A stretch of DNA of 64,000 bases from Caulobacter sp. BK020. GTDB taxonomy: Bacteria > Pseudomonadota > Alphaproteobacteria > Caulobacterales > Caulobacteraceae. Numbering within the stretch: the stretch's first letter is position 1; each line of letters begins with the position of its first letter. Positions 1-7,546 of this stretch are shown in pieces. Position numbers and translations under genes: made by a program. Below the pieces are notes generated by a model. That model saw nothing but the letters and a program-made list of their open reading frames with translations, did no database searches and was not told where the DNA came from. The stretch covers positions 62,001 to 126,000 of the forward strand of contig NZ_SLZL01000012.1 of NCBI RefSeq assembly GCF_004342605.1, in the 5' to 3' direction.

Positions 1-630
1 GCCGACGGCAAGATGTCGGTGATCCAGCAGATGGCTCCCGAAGCCCCCACCGAGACCGACAAGGACGGCCAGAGCTCGACCTCGGCCAGCCTCGACTCCG
101 CCAGCGAGCAGGCCCTGCGCGACGCCCTGGCCAAGAAGGAGCAGGACAGCTTCGCCTCGGCCGCCCAGTCGCTGCGCCAGTCGCTGCAGGACATGCCGGA
201 ACTGGCCGAGCTGTCCAAGCAGATCATGATCGACCAGACCCCCGAGGGCCTGCGCATCCAGCTGATCGACCAGGACGGCCGCTCGATGTTCAAGGAGAAC
301 TCGCGCGAGCCCAACGACCGCGCCCGCATCCTGCTGCGCGCCGTGGCCAAGGTGATCAACCAGCTGCCCAACCGCATCACCATCTCGGGCCACACCAGCG
401 CCAGCGCCGCCGGCAAGCGCGCCGACAGCGACTGGGCCCTGTCGGCCGAGCGCGCCGACGCCTCGCGCCAGGTGCTGCGCGGCGCCGGGGTCGACGAGGA
501 CCGCATCTATCAGGTCTCGGGCAAGGCCAATTCCGAGCCGCTGTACGCGGACGACCCCACCCTGCCCGGCAACCGCCGAATCTCGATCGTGCTCCTGCGC
601 GAAAAGCCGGTGCTGCCCGATGGCCTTTGA
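1..630 (+). CDS. motB: Flagellar motor protein MotB, C-terminal part (5' end outside window)
   Basis: The frame is open from the first base, so the gene starts before the window. The visible part of about 209 residues has a low-complexity acidic linker followed by an OmpA/MotB peptidoglycan-binding domain. That domain shows the ISGHTSA segment, an SAERADASRQVL helix and the NRRISIVL end that is typical of the family. MotB is the stator subunit that anchors the proton channel MotA/MotB to the cell wall. The membrane helix and channel Asp lie outside the window. Another OmpA-family protein is possible, but the NRRI-type C terminus and linker fit MotB best. Confidence 0.85.
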   Translation, partial: ADGKMSVIQQMAPEAPTETDKDGQSSTSASLDSASEQALRDALAKKEQDSFASAAQSLRQSLQDMPELAELSKQIMIDQTPEGLRIQLIDQDGRSMFKENSREPNDRARILLRAVAKVINQLPNRITISGHTSASAAGKRADSDWALSAERADASRQVLRGAGVDEDRIYQVSGKANSEPLYADDPTLPGNRRISIVLLREKPVLPDGL

Positions 631-753
631 CGCAGCCTGCGGCGTGATGACGCTCAGCGGCGTCGCGGCGCTTGCGCAACCGCCGCGGATGCCGCCTAAT
701 CCCTTATCGACCCGATTTCGAGGGCGAGGCCACTAGAGGAACGGACGCTTTCC

Positions 754-1605
754 GTGACGCAGCATTTTCCGACGCGACAGCTGCGCTTCTTCCTCACGGC
801 GCCCACGCCTTGCCCCTACCTGCCCGGCCGCGAGGAGCGCAAGGTCTTCGCCCACCTGCCGCTGTCCGACGGCCCGACGGTCAATGACAGCCTGACCCAG
901 GTCGGCTTCCGTCGCTCGCAGAACATCGCCTACCGGCCCGCCTGCGAGACCTGCCGCGCCTGCCAGTCGGCTCGCGCCGCGGCCGCCGACTACGTCTTCT
1001 CGCGCTCGGAACGCAAGGTGCTGACCCGCAACACCGACCTGGAACGCCACCTGGTCGAGGCCGAGGCCACGCTGGAGCAGTTCGAGCTCTTGCGTCGCTA
1101 CCTGCTGACCCGCCACGCCGACGGCGGCATGGCCGAGATGACCTGGCCCGACTACGTGGCCATGGTCGAGGACACCGCGGTCCGCACCCATCTGATCGAA
1201 TACCGCCTGCGCTCGCAGGACCGCGGGCCGGGCGACCTGATCGCCTGCGTGCTGGTCGACGTGCTCGCCGACGGCCTGTCGCTGGTCTACAGCTTCTACG
1301 ACCCCAGCCTGACCAAGCGCAGCCTGGGCTCGTTCATCATCCTGGACCACATCCTGCAGGCCCAGCTGAACGGCCTGCCCTACGTCTATCTGGGCTACTG
1401 GGTGCCCGGCAGCGAGAAGATGGCCTACAAGGCCCGCTTCTCGCCGCTGGAGATCCTCAAGCCCGGCGGCTGGGCCCTGATGTCGGCCCGCGAGCGCGGC
1501 GCCCGCCCGCCCAAGCCGGTGGGCTGCGGCGCCAACGCCGGGGTCGAGCTCAGCGACGCCGAGCCGGCCGAACTGGGGGGCTTCCCCTCACCCGGCAAGC
1601 CCTAG
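754..1605 (+). CDS. bpt: Aspartate/glutamate leucyltransferase (Leu-tRNA-protein transferase)
   Basis: The 283-residue product matches the bacterial Bpt/ATE family in length and sequence. It has the early CPYLPGREERKVF block, the Cys-rich CETCRACQ motif at about residues 64-70, and the C-terminal YLGYWVPGSEKMAYKARF block near residue 210. Family members transfer leucine from Leu-tRNA to proteins with N-terminal Asp or Glu, marking them for ClpS/ClpAP degradation under the N-end rule. The start is GTG, chosen because the conserved N terminus begins there. The gene stands alone and converges on the SDR gene. Confidence 0.9.
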   Translation: MTQHFPTRQLRFFLTAPTPCPYLPGREERKVFAHLPLSDGPTVNDSLTQVGFRRSQNIAYRPACETCRACQSARAAAADYVFSRSERKVLTRNTDLERHLVEAEATLEQFELLRRYLLTRHADGGMAEMTWPDYVAMVEDTAVRTHLIEYRLRSQDRGPGDLIACVLVDVLADGLSLVYSFYDPSLTKRSLGSFIILDHILQAQLNGLPYVYLGYWVPGSEKMAYKARFSPLEILKPGGWALMSARERGARPPKPVGCGANAGVELSDAEPAELGGFPSPGKP

Positions 1606-1611
1606 CTACGG

Positions 1612-1643
1612 TTTGGGGACAGACGCAGGCGCCTGTCCCCAAA
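1612..1643. terminator. Hairpin between convergent bpt and SDR genes
   Basis: An 11-bp perfect inverted repeat, TTTGGGGACAG (1612-1622) with CTGTCCCCAAA (1633-1643), fills the 45-base gap between two convergent stop codons. It has short A/T edges on both sides, so it could end transcripts in either direction. There is no long U-tract, so the terminator role is inferred from position. Confidence 0.6.
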
Positions 1644-1650
1644 AGCAGCT

Positions 1651-2421
1651 TCAGCGCGCGAAGCTGACCCCGCCGTCCACGGTGACGGCCGACCCCGTCA
1701 CATAGTCCCCGGCCCGCGAAGCCAGATAGATCGCCGCGCCCGCCATGTCCTCGGTCGTGCCGATCCGGCCGGCCGGGATCATCTTGGCGACCGCGTCGGC
1801 ATGGTCGCGGGCCACCTTGTTCATGTCCGAGGCGAAGGCCCCCGGCGCGATGCAGCTGACCGCGATATTGTCCGCCGCCAGGCGCAACGCCATGCGCTTG
1901 GTCATGTGCAGCAGGCCGGCCTTGGAGGCGCCATAGGGATAGGTTTCGTCGGTCGTCACCGACTGGCCGTCGATCGAGGCGATATTGATCACCTTGGCCA
2001 CATGCTCCTTGCCCGCCGCCCGCAGATGGCCGATCAGCGCCTGGGTCAGGAAGAACGGCGTCTTCATGTTCAGGTCCACCACCTTGTCCCAGCCGCTCTC
2101 GGGAAAGGTGTCGAACTCGGCGCCCCAGGCCGCGCCGGCGTTGTTGACCAGGATGTCCAGCTTGTCCTCGCGCTCGGCGATCCGCGCCACCAGCCCGTTG
2201 ATGCCTTCCAGAGTCGAAACGTCGGCCGGCAGGGAGACACATTCGCCGATCGCCGACAGTTCCTCGGCGGTCGCGTCGCAGGCGGCGGCCTTGCGGGCCG
2301 AGACGTACACGCGGCGCGCGCCATAGGTCAGGAAGCCCTCGGCGATCATCTTACCGATCCCGCGCGAACCGCCGGTGACCAGGGCCACGCGGCCCTTCAG
2401 GGAAAACAGGTTCTGCATCAT
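1651..2421 (-). CDS. SDR family NAD(P)-dependent oxidoreductase
   Basis: This is a 256-residue classical short-chain dehydrogenase. The cofactor loop TGGSRGIG lies at residues 16-23, followed by an NNAG motif, and the catalytic YGASK (YxxxK) follows INIASIDG, which supplies the Ser. The frame is open 86 codons further upstream, but that sequence is non-conserved. The double ATG at 2416-2421 sits behind a GAGAGG ribosome site and directly precedes the Rossmann fold. The family reduces or oxidises small alcohols, ketones or 3-oxoacyl groups, and the substrate cannot be told here. It lies downstream of a serine hydrolase on the same strand. Confidence 0.85.
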   Translation of the reverse strand: MMQNLFSLKGRVALVTGGSRGIGKMIAEGFLTYGARRVYVSARKAAACDATAEELSAIGECVSLPADVSTLEGINGLVARIAEREDKLDILVNNAGAAWGAEFDTFPESGWDKVVDLNMKTPFFLTQALIGHLRAAGKEHVAKVINIASIDGQSVTTDETYPYGASKAGLLHMTKRMALRLAADNIAVSCIAPGAFASDMNKVARDHADAVAKMIPAGRIGTTEDMAGAAIYLASRAGDYVTGSAVTVDGGVSFAR

Positions 2422-2540
2422 GGTCGCGGCCTCTCGGAATGGCGGCCGACGCCAAGCGCGCCCAGCCGTTGGGTGATGTCGAAGGGCGGGTCGATGACTC
2501 CGGCTCCCCAGCATGCTCGGGGCCGGGCGCGTTCCCGTTG

Positions 2541-3857
2541 TCACTTCGCCGGGTCGACCAGGGCCTGGTAGACCAGCGTCGCGGCGTTCTCGTCGATATG
2601 GGCCAGGGCCGGATCGGCGTCCTTGCCCAGGATGTGGATCATGCCCAGCATGAAAAGGTCGTTCTTCGGGTCGATCCAAAACCAGGTGCCGGCCGCGCCG
2701 CCCCAGCTGTAGGTCCCCTTGCCGCGCAACGTGCCGGCCCGGGCCGGGTCAGTGACCACCGCAAAGTCGAGTCCAAAGCCCTCGCCCTTGGCCGGCGAAA
2801 ACGCCGCGTCAGGAACGGCCATCACGATGTCGGTCAAGTGGTTGGAGGCCATCAGCTCGATCGTACCGGGCGCCAGGATGCGGGCGCCGTCCAGCTCGCC
2901 GCCGTTCAGCAGCATCTGGGCGAACCGGGCGTAATCGGCCGTGGTCGAGACCAGTCCGCCGCCGCCCGAGGCGATCGCCGGCGGCTTGCTGACGTCCAGC
3001 ACCATGAAGCCGTCGGCCGGAACCCGTTTCCGCGCCTTGGGATCGATCATGTAGAGCGCCGCCAGACGATCGCTCTTGGCGGCCGGAACCCAGAAGGCGG
3101 TGTCGGTCATCTTCAGCGGGTCGAAGATGCGGCTCTTCATGAAGTCGGCCAGGCTCATGCCCGACAGCCGCTCGACGATCAGCCCCTGGAGGTCGACCGA
3201 GACGCTGTAGCGCCATTCGGTCCCCGGCTGGCTCGCCAGGGGCAGCTTGGCCAGGGCGGTCAGGAACTCGGCCTGGGTCTTGGAGCCCAGCAGCCCGCTG
3301 TCGCGATAGGCCTTCTCCACCGGCTGATCCGTGCGCAGGCCGTAGGCGAAGCCGCCGGTGTGGCTCATGATCTCGCGCAGGGTCGGCGGTCGCGCCGCCG
3401 GCTCGGTGATGAAGGTCCCGTCCGGGTTCTGGCCCTTGTAGACCTGCAGGTTGGCCAGTTCGGGCACGAACTTGGTCACCGGATCGTCGAGGCGCCACCG
3501 CCCCTCCTCGAACAGGATCATCATGGCCACGCCGGTCACCGGCTTGGTCTGGGAATAGATCCGGAAGATCGTATCCCTGGTCATCGGCTTCCCGCCGATC
3601 GCCGTCTTGCCGAAGGTTTGGTAGCTGACGACCTTGCCGTGGCGGGCGACCAGGGTGATCGCGCCCGGCAGGTGTCCCTGGTCGACGAGTCCCTGCATGT
3701 AGCCGTCCAGGCGCTTGAGGCGCTCGGGCGAGAAGCCCGCGGCGTCGGGCCTTTCCAGAGCCAGGATCGCGGCCGGCGCGGACTCGGGCGCTGCGTGCGC
3801 CGTTATCGGAGCCAGGGCGATCGCCAACGCCGCCGCCATCGTCAGCCGAATCCGCAT
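2541..3857 (-). CDS. Secreted serine hydrolase of the beta-lactamase (class C/EstB) family
   Basis: A 438-residue protein with a signal peptide (MRIRLTMAAALAIALAP, then A-rich cleavage site). The active-site SxxK is SQTK at about residues 102-105. An HTGGFAYG block and the RYSVS Tyr motif follow, and the SWGGAAGTWFW block takes the place of the KTG box. Relatives are esterases, peptidases or penicillin-binding-type hydrolases acting in the periplasm. True beta-lactamase activity is not implied. The ATG at 3857 has a GGAGGG ribosome site. An upstream in-frame ATG would add ten residues ahead of the signal peptide. A close paralogue lies at 34819-36180. Confidence 0.85.
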   Translation of the reverse strand: MRIRLTMAAALAIALAPITAHAAPESAPAAILALERPDAAGFSPERLKRLDGYMQGLVDQGHLPGAITLVARHGKVVSYQTFGKTAIGGKPMTRDTIFRIYSQTKPVTGVAMMILFEEGRWRLDDPVTKFVPELANLQVYKGQNPDGTFITEPAARPPTLREIMSHTGGFAYGLRTDQPVEKAYRDSGLLGSKTQAEFLTALAKLPLASQPGTEWRYSVSVDLQGLIVERLSGMSLADFMKSRIFDPLKMTDTAFWVPAAKSDRLAALYMIDPKARKRVPADGFMVLDVSKPPAIASGGGGLVSTTADYARFAQMLLNGGELDGARILAPGTIELMASNHLTDIVMAVPDAAFSPAKGEGFGLDFAVVTDPARAGTLRGKGTYSWGGAAGTWFWIDPKNDLFMLGMIHILGKDADPALAHIDENAATLVYQALVDPAK

Positions 3858-3989
3858 CCGCCCCTCCAAACGATTGTTTGGAACCACCTTAGCTTGCTTT
3901 GATGGCGCGGCAATGGACGACGTTGCGGCCGCCCTTGCCCTGCCCCCGCCCTTGCGGCTAAGGAGAACGCCCCGTTCGGCAAGCGGTGG

Positions 3990-4064
3990 GCCGGATTAGC
4001 ACAGCGGTAGTGCAGCGGTTTTGTAAACCGAAGGTCGCGGGTTCGATCCCTGCATCCGGCACCA
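3990..4064 (+). tRNA. tRNA-Thr (anticodon UGU)
   Basis: A 75-base cloverleaf. The acceptor arm GCCGGAT pairs with ATCCGGC. The D arm is GCACAGCGGTAGTGC. The anticodon loop TTTGTAA carries TGT. The T arm is CGCGGGTTCGATCCCTGCA, and the CCA end is encoded. UGU reads ACA and, by wobble, other Thr codons. The lowest pair of the anticodon stem is G-A, a tolerable mismatch. It stands alone between two minus-strand genes. Confidence 0.95.
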
Positions 4065-4127
4065 TTCCCCCATCAAGGCGATGATCGTCTATCCCAAGAA
4101 GCGGGACCTGGGTGCGAAGGCCGAGGC

Positions 4128-4352
4128 TCAAGCGCCCAGCAGCGCCTCGTAGCGGGCGACGTTCTCGGCCAGCCACTGGCGCAGGCGCTCCAGTTCGCTG
4201 ATGTGAGCGTGGGTCTCATCTCGCACGCCGCCGTCCTCGGTCGGCGACCCCACTTGCAGCTTGCCGCTGCGCAGGGCTTCCAGGCGCTGATCGAGGGCCT
4301 CCTGCTCGGCCTTGTGTCGCTCGACGACGCGATTGATTTCGGCCTTGTCCAT
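4128..4352 (-). CDS. Small coiled-coil-like hypothetical protein
   Basis: A 74-residue, charged, helix-rich protein. It has heptad-like stretches (INRVVERHKAEQEALDQRLEAL and ISELERLRQWLAENVARYEALL, each cited only as a span). There is no signal peptide or Cys. A GGAGA ribosome site precedes the ATG. I do not recognise the family. Strong codon bias and the absence of a better overlapping frame support it as a real gene. Confidence 0.6.
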   Translation of the reverse strand: MDKAEINRVVERHKAEQEALDQRLEALRSGKLQVGSPTEDGGVRDETHAHISELERLRQWLAENVARYEALLGA

Positions 4353-4490
4353 ACCCGGTCTCCAGTGCGACCGCCGAGTTCACGGCGGCGGGATCGCTTG
4401 AACTCCGAGTTTACGGCGCGCGTCGGAGCGCGTCGATCAAACTATGACCCGTAAGGAATATCCGGGCGCCCGCCCCGCCCGGACACGGCC

Positions 4491-4670
4491 TTAGTTATGC
4501 ACCCAGCGGCAGACCTTCTGCTTGTGGCCGTGATGACGCTCCCACTTGCAGACCCTGTGCTCATGGCGGTGGCGCATGTCACGCTCACGGGCCGAAGCGG
4601 GGGCGGCGGCGGCCAGGCTCAAGGCGGCGAAGGCGATCGTGGCGGTTCCGAACAGCTTTGGGAAAGTCAT
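4491..4670 (-). CDS. Small secreted His/Arg-rich protein
   Basis: A 59-residue product. The signal peptide (LFGTATIAFAALSLAAAAPASA) ends in an AxA cleavage site, leaving a mature part of about 32 residues rich in His, Arg and Lys with two Cys (HRVCKWERHHGHKQKVCRW). The ATG at 4670 lies ten bases from a GGAGGA site. The ATG at 4679 would be only one base away, so 4670 is preferred. Metal binding in the periplasm is a guess from the His content. A minus-strand terminator lies 130 bases upstream at 4801-4829. Confidence 0.55.
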   Translation of the reverse strand: MTFPKLFGTATIAFAALSLAAAAPASARERDMRHRHEHRVCKWERHHGHKQKVCRWVHN

Positions 4671-4800
4671 GGGCGTCATGTCCTCCAGGCGGCGGCGACC
4701 GAAAGCGGTCATGCGCACCGTCCCATCGCCATGTTGTCGCGGTGTTGCGGCGTGTTTCGACGCCGTCGCCCCCCACGGCTCTCCGGGCCACGAAACGGCC

Positions 4801-4829
4801 AAAAAAATGCCCGGCGCAAAGGCCGGGCA
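4801..4829 (-). terminator. Strong intrinsic terminator on the minus strand, no parent gene
   Basis: An 8-bp perfect stem, TGCCCGGC (4808-4815) with GCCGGGCA (4822-4829), has a six-base loop. Read on the minus strand it is followed at once by seven T residues (complement of 4801-4807). This is a textbook rho-independent terminator for leftward transcription, yet no minus-strand gene precedes it until the MarR gene beyond 5.99 kb. Confidence 0.8.
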
Positions 4830-4990
4830 GTCATTAGGGAGGAAACGCCCAGGAAGGGCAGGAGCGCCAACGGCGGCTCCACGGGTTGATAGCTAATGCG
4901 CTCGAGCCATCAATCAAGGGCGGGATCGTCGCCCCCCAAGGTGAAGCTGTGGAGAACCTTCGTTTGTCTGGAAAGCGTGCAACAGCACGA
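4830..4990 (-). ncRNA. Candidate small RNA or leader ending at the 4.8-kb terminator
   Basis: The segment upstream of the orphan terminator folds better on the minus strand. A 9-bp stem is formed by 4886-4894 with 4905-4913. It contains a G-U pair on the minus strand but an A-C mismatch on the plus strand. A second hairpin at 4861-4880 has the stem GGAG-c-CGCC / GGCGCTCC with one bulged base. The 5' end and promoter are not defined, and the given right boundary is arbitrary. It could be a free-standing small RNA or an attenuated leader of the 4491-4670 gene. No known RNA family was recognised. Confidence 0.35.
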
Positions 4991-5120
4991 CCGGCGCCCA
5001 AACCCTGGGCGGAAACTTCGGTTCGGACGGCGAAGACAAGGATGCGAGGGGCTTGTTCGACGCGAGCCGATTCTAGGCGGCGCTTGGCGAACGGCTGGGG
5101 AAGGCGCTACGAGACGGCGC

Positions 5121-5576
5121 ATGACCGTTCTCTACATCGACGCCGACGCCTGCCCCGTGAAGGACGAGGTCTACAAGGTCGCCGCCCGCTATGGCCTGAA
5201 GACCTTCGTGGTCTCCAACAGCTGGATCCGCGTCCCTCAGACGCTCGCCATCGAGCAGATCGTGGTCGATGCCGGCCCCGACGTAGCGGACGACTGGATC
5301 GCCGAGCGGGCCGGCCCCGGCGACGTGGTGATCACCAACGACATTCCGCTGGCCGACCGAGTGCTGAAGGCCGGCGGCCAGGCGCTTGGAACCACCGGCC
5401 GCCTGTTCACCGTCGACACCATCGGCTCGGCCCTGGCCTCTCGGATGATCGGCGAGCACCTGCGCTCGATGGGCGAGACAACCAGCGGCCCAAAGGCGTT
5501 CGGTCCCGCCGATCGCTCCAGGTTCCTGCAGGCGCTGGACACCGCCGTGGTCAAGGCCAAGCGCGTGGTCCGATGA
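5121..5576 (+). CDS. YaiI/YqxD family protein (DUF188)
   Basis: A 151-residue protein opening with the family signature YIDADACPVKDEVY and continuing with VITNDIPLADRVL and GPKAFGPADRSRF. These are all hallmarks of the UPF0178/YaiI family, a PIN-like fold with conserved acidic residues. Its biochemical role is unknown; a nuclease-like fold is established for the family only at the structural level. The open frame runs far upstream, but conservation begins at the ATG at 5121. Its stop overlaps the start of arfB (ATGA), so the two are translationally coupled. Confidence 0.85.
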   Translation: MTVLYIDADACPVKDEVYKVAARYGLKTFVVSNSWIRVPQTLAIEQIVVDAGPDVADDWIAERAGPGDVVITNDIPLADRVLKAGGQALGTTGRLFTVDTIGSALASRMIGEHLRSMGETTSGPKAFGPADRSRFLQALDTAVVKAKRVVR

Positions 5577-5995
5577 TCGAGATCACCTCGTGGCTGCGGA
5601 TCGACGACGACGAGATCGTCGAAAAGGCTATGCGCGCTTCGGGTCCCGGCGGCCAGCACGTCAACAAGACCAGCACGGCGATCGAGCTGCGCTTCGACGT
5701 GCGCAACTCCCCCACCCTGCCCGACGACGTGAAGGTGCGGCTCGAGGCCCTGGCCGGCAGTCGGCTGACCCAGGACGGCGTGATCGTCCTGTTCGCCCAG
5801 GGCAGCCGGTCGCAGGAGATGAACCGACAGGACGCCCGCGACCGGCTCGTCGAGCTGATCCGCCGGGCGACGGAAAAGCCCAAGCCTCGCCGGCCGACCA
5901 AGCCGACCTATTCCAGCAAGCTCAAGCGGCTGGAGACCAAGGGCAAGCGAGCGGGCGTCAAGGCGTTGCGCGGACGTCCGAAGGGCGACGACTAA
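5573..5995 (+). CDS. arfB: Alternative ribosome-rescue factor ArfB (YaeJ-type peptidyl-tRNA hydrolase)
   Basis: A 140-residue protein with the release-factor GGQ motif (GPGGQHVNKTSTAIELR, GGQ at residues 26-28) and a basic C-terminal tail. That tail (PKPRRPTKPTYSSKLKRLETKGKRAGVKALRG) is the one ArfB inserts into the mRNA channel of stalled ribosomes. It hydrolyses peptidyl-tRNA on non-stop complexes, a backup to tmRNA-SmpB; smpB lies at 19.3 kb. The start overlaps yaiI by four bases. The stop overlaps the convergent MarR stop by three bases. Confidence 0.9.
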   Translation: MIEITSWLRIDDDEIVEKAMRASGPGGQHVNKTSTAIELRFDVRNSPTLPDDVKVRLEALAGSRLTQDGVIVLFAQGSRSQEMNRQDARDRLVELIRRATEKPKPRRPTKPTYSSKLKRLETKGKRAGVKALRGRPKGDD

Positions 5996-6525
5996 GCCGA
6001 GGCGCTAGCCTTGGCGGCCGCCTCCACCGAGCCGCGTCCGAACGACAGCACCTCGTGCTTCCATTCCGGCTCGGTGATCAGTCCGCCGAGGATCTTCTGG
6101 AGATAGGTCGCGAGGTTGACCTGCTCTTCCTCCGTAAGCTCGGCGCAGACTTCCTGGTTGATCGGGTGGATGTCCTCCCGAACGCGACCTAGCACCTCGT
6201 GGCCTTCCGCGGTCAGGCGCACCACCACCTTGCGGCGGTCGGAGGCCTGGGTCCCGCGCTCGACGAGACCGTCGCGGATCAACCCGTCGATCGAACGGGT
6301 CAAGGTCGTGCGATCAGCGGCCGACAGCCGCGCCAAGCGGGTCATCGAACACTCGCCGAACCGCGCCAGCGACGCCAGCGCCACCCACTTGGCGAAGCTC
6401 AAGCCGTGTTGCGCGATGCAGTCGGCGGCGAGGGCGCGCCGGTGCTGCTCGGTCTGGTACATCAGATAGCTGACATAGGTCGGCAACGGCAAACCGCGCC
6501 CCTCCCCTTGCTTCTGCTCTGACAT
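5992..6525 (-). CDS. MarR family transcriptional regulator
   Basis: A 177-residue protein with the MarR winged-helix layout. LSFAKWVALASLARFGECSMTRLARLSAADRTTLTRSIDGL forms the helix-turn-helix, and the wing is VERGTQASDRRKVVVRLTAEG, with the conserved DRR. It binds operators as a dimer and usually responds to phenolic or oxidative ligands. The ATG at 6525 has a GGGGGA ribosome site; an ATG four codons upstream overlaps that site. It converges on arfB. Its target is unknown. No neighbouring efflux or catabolic gene is divergently placed. Confidence 0.85.
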   Translation of the reverse strand: MSEQKQGEGRGLPLPTYVSYLMYQTEQHRRALAADCIAQHGLSFAKWVALASLARFGECSMTRLARLSAADRTTLTRSIDGLIRDGLVERGTQASDRRKVVVRLTAEGHEVLGRVREDIHPINQEVCAELTEEEQVNLATYLQKILGGLITEPEWKHEVLSFGRGSVEAAAKASASA

Positions 6526-6666
6526 GGTTCCCCCCACGCCAAATGGCGCGCCTTCATGTCACACGCGCAAGCCGCACACAATCGCAGCTCCGCCTACCCG
6601 CGAACGGAATGCGGGCGTTTGCATACATTTGGAACCCGACGCCGTTCCCCCTGGCGCGAACGACAG

Positions 6667-6679
6667 CGAACATCGTTCG
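6667..6679. promoter_or_regulatory. Inverted repeat upstream of the MarR gene
   Basis: The sequence CGAAC-ATC-GTTCG is a perfect 5-bp inverted repeat about 140 bases upstream of the MarR start. It lies in the otherwise empty 6526-6786 gap, which is noticeably lower in GC than its surroundings. A regulator operator is a guess from position only. Confidence 0.2.
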
Positions 6680-6720
6680 ACCGTGGCTAACGCTACGTCA
6701 ACCATAGGGTTCCAGACGAA

Positions 6721-6752
6721 ACGACCCCCGCGAGCAAGTTCGCGGGGGTCGT
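6721..6752 (-). terminator. Terminator hairpin of the gcrA-like operon
   Basis: A 13-bp perfect stem, ACGACCCCCGCGA (6721-6733) with TCGCGGGGGTCGT (6740-6752), has a six-base loop. It lies 35 bases past the stop of the minus-strand gene at 6787. The tail has only a short T run, so termination may be weak or factor-assisted. Confidence 0.7.
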
Positions 6753-6786
6753 GCATAGCTTGCTCTCGAAAGAGGCGGAAAGCGGA

Positions 6787-7020
6787 TCAGGCCGCGTAGC
6801 TGGCGATCGCGTCGGGGATCGTGGCGTTGCGCGCACGGGCCCGGGCCAACCAGTCGTCGGGATAGGTCTCGCGCACGACGATCGATTTGAATTGACCGAC
6901 GGGGATGCGGGTATGCTCGCCCGGATTGAGATCGCGCGACACCGAGTGACCGGCGAACTCTTCGATGATGGTGATCACCTGGCTGCTGCCGGCGGTGTTC
7001 TCGATCAAGACCATGTTCAT
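6787..7020 (-). CDS. Small hypothetical protein downstream of the GcrA paralogue
   Basis: A 77-residue soluble protein with no signal peptide, no Cys and no family that I recognise. Its middle part (VSRDLNPGEHTRIPVGQFKSIVVRE, cited as a span) looks beta-rich and its C terminus helical (DDWLARARARNATIPDAIASYA). It follows the gcrA-like gene by 34 bases on the same strand and is closed by a strong hairpin. The two therefore probably share a transcript, and a common function is an inference from that. Confidence 0.65.
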   Translation of the reverse strand: MNMVLIENTAGSSQVITIIEEFAGHSVSRDLNPGEHTRIPVGQFKSIVVRETYPDDWLARARARNATIPDAIASYAA

Positions 7021-7054
7021 GGGGGATGTCCTGGTGCTTGGGTTCGCGCTGGCG

Positions 7055-7546
7055 TCAGGCGGTGTGGTGTTCGATGCGGGCGGCCGGCTGGCGAGCCCAA
7101 GCCTTCACCTCGGACGGTGAGGCCAGTTTGCGGAAGGCGCCGCGGGCGTGCTCGTCGCAGTAGGAACCGCGGGCGGTCTTTTCGCGACCGCAGAAGCCGA
7201 AGTCGTGGGAGTCGGGATTGCCGATCGGCCAACGGCAGGAATGGATCTCCAGGCCCAGGATGTTCGCGGTCGGCGCCATCTCGGCGATTTCGAGCAGGCG
7301 AAGCGCCGAGCGTTGGGCGGGAGCGGCGTCGCGAACCGCGCGGGTCCGGGGCTGGGCCCGAACGGCGGTGCGCACCGCGCTGCGCTGACGGGTGGGAACC
7401 TCGCGAACCGTGATGCCCAGACGGTGCACCTTGCCGATCACCGCGCTACGGCTGACGCCGCCCAACTGGCGCGCCACCTGGCTCGCGCTCATGCCCTCAA
7501 GCCACAGTTTGCGAAGCGTGGCGGTCCGCTCTTCGTTCCAGTCCAT
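7055..7546 (-). CDS. GcrA-family cell-cycle/transcription regulator (paralogue)
   Basis: A 163-residue protein with the two-part GcrA design. The N-terminal DNA-binding helices (MDWNEERTATLRKLW, then SASQVARQLGGVSRSAVIGKVHRLG) occupy residues 1-45, followed by a basic Arg/Ala linker. The C-terminal domain, HSCRWPIGNPD with FCGREKTARGSYCDEHA (residues about 102-137), is the sigma70-interacting region in GcrA. GcrA works with RNA polymerase-sigma70 at CcrM-methylated promoters. The linker and several motif residues differ from the canonical GcrA as I remember it, so a paralogue is more likely than gcrA itself. Confidence 0.8.
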   Translation of the reverse strand: MDWNEERTATLRKLWLEGMSASQVARQLGGVSRSAVIGKVHRLGITVREVPTRQRSAVRTAVRAQPRTRAVRDAAPAQRSALRLLEIAEMAPTANILGLEIHSCRWPIGNPDSHDFGFCGREKTARGSYCDEHARGAFRKLASPSEVKAWARQPAARIEHHTA

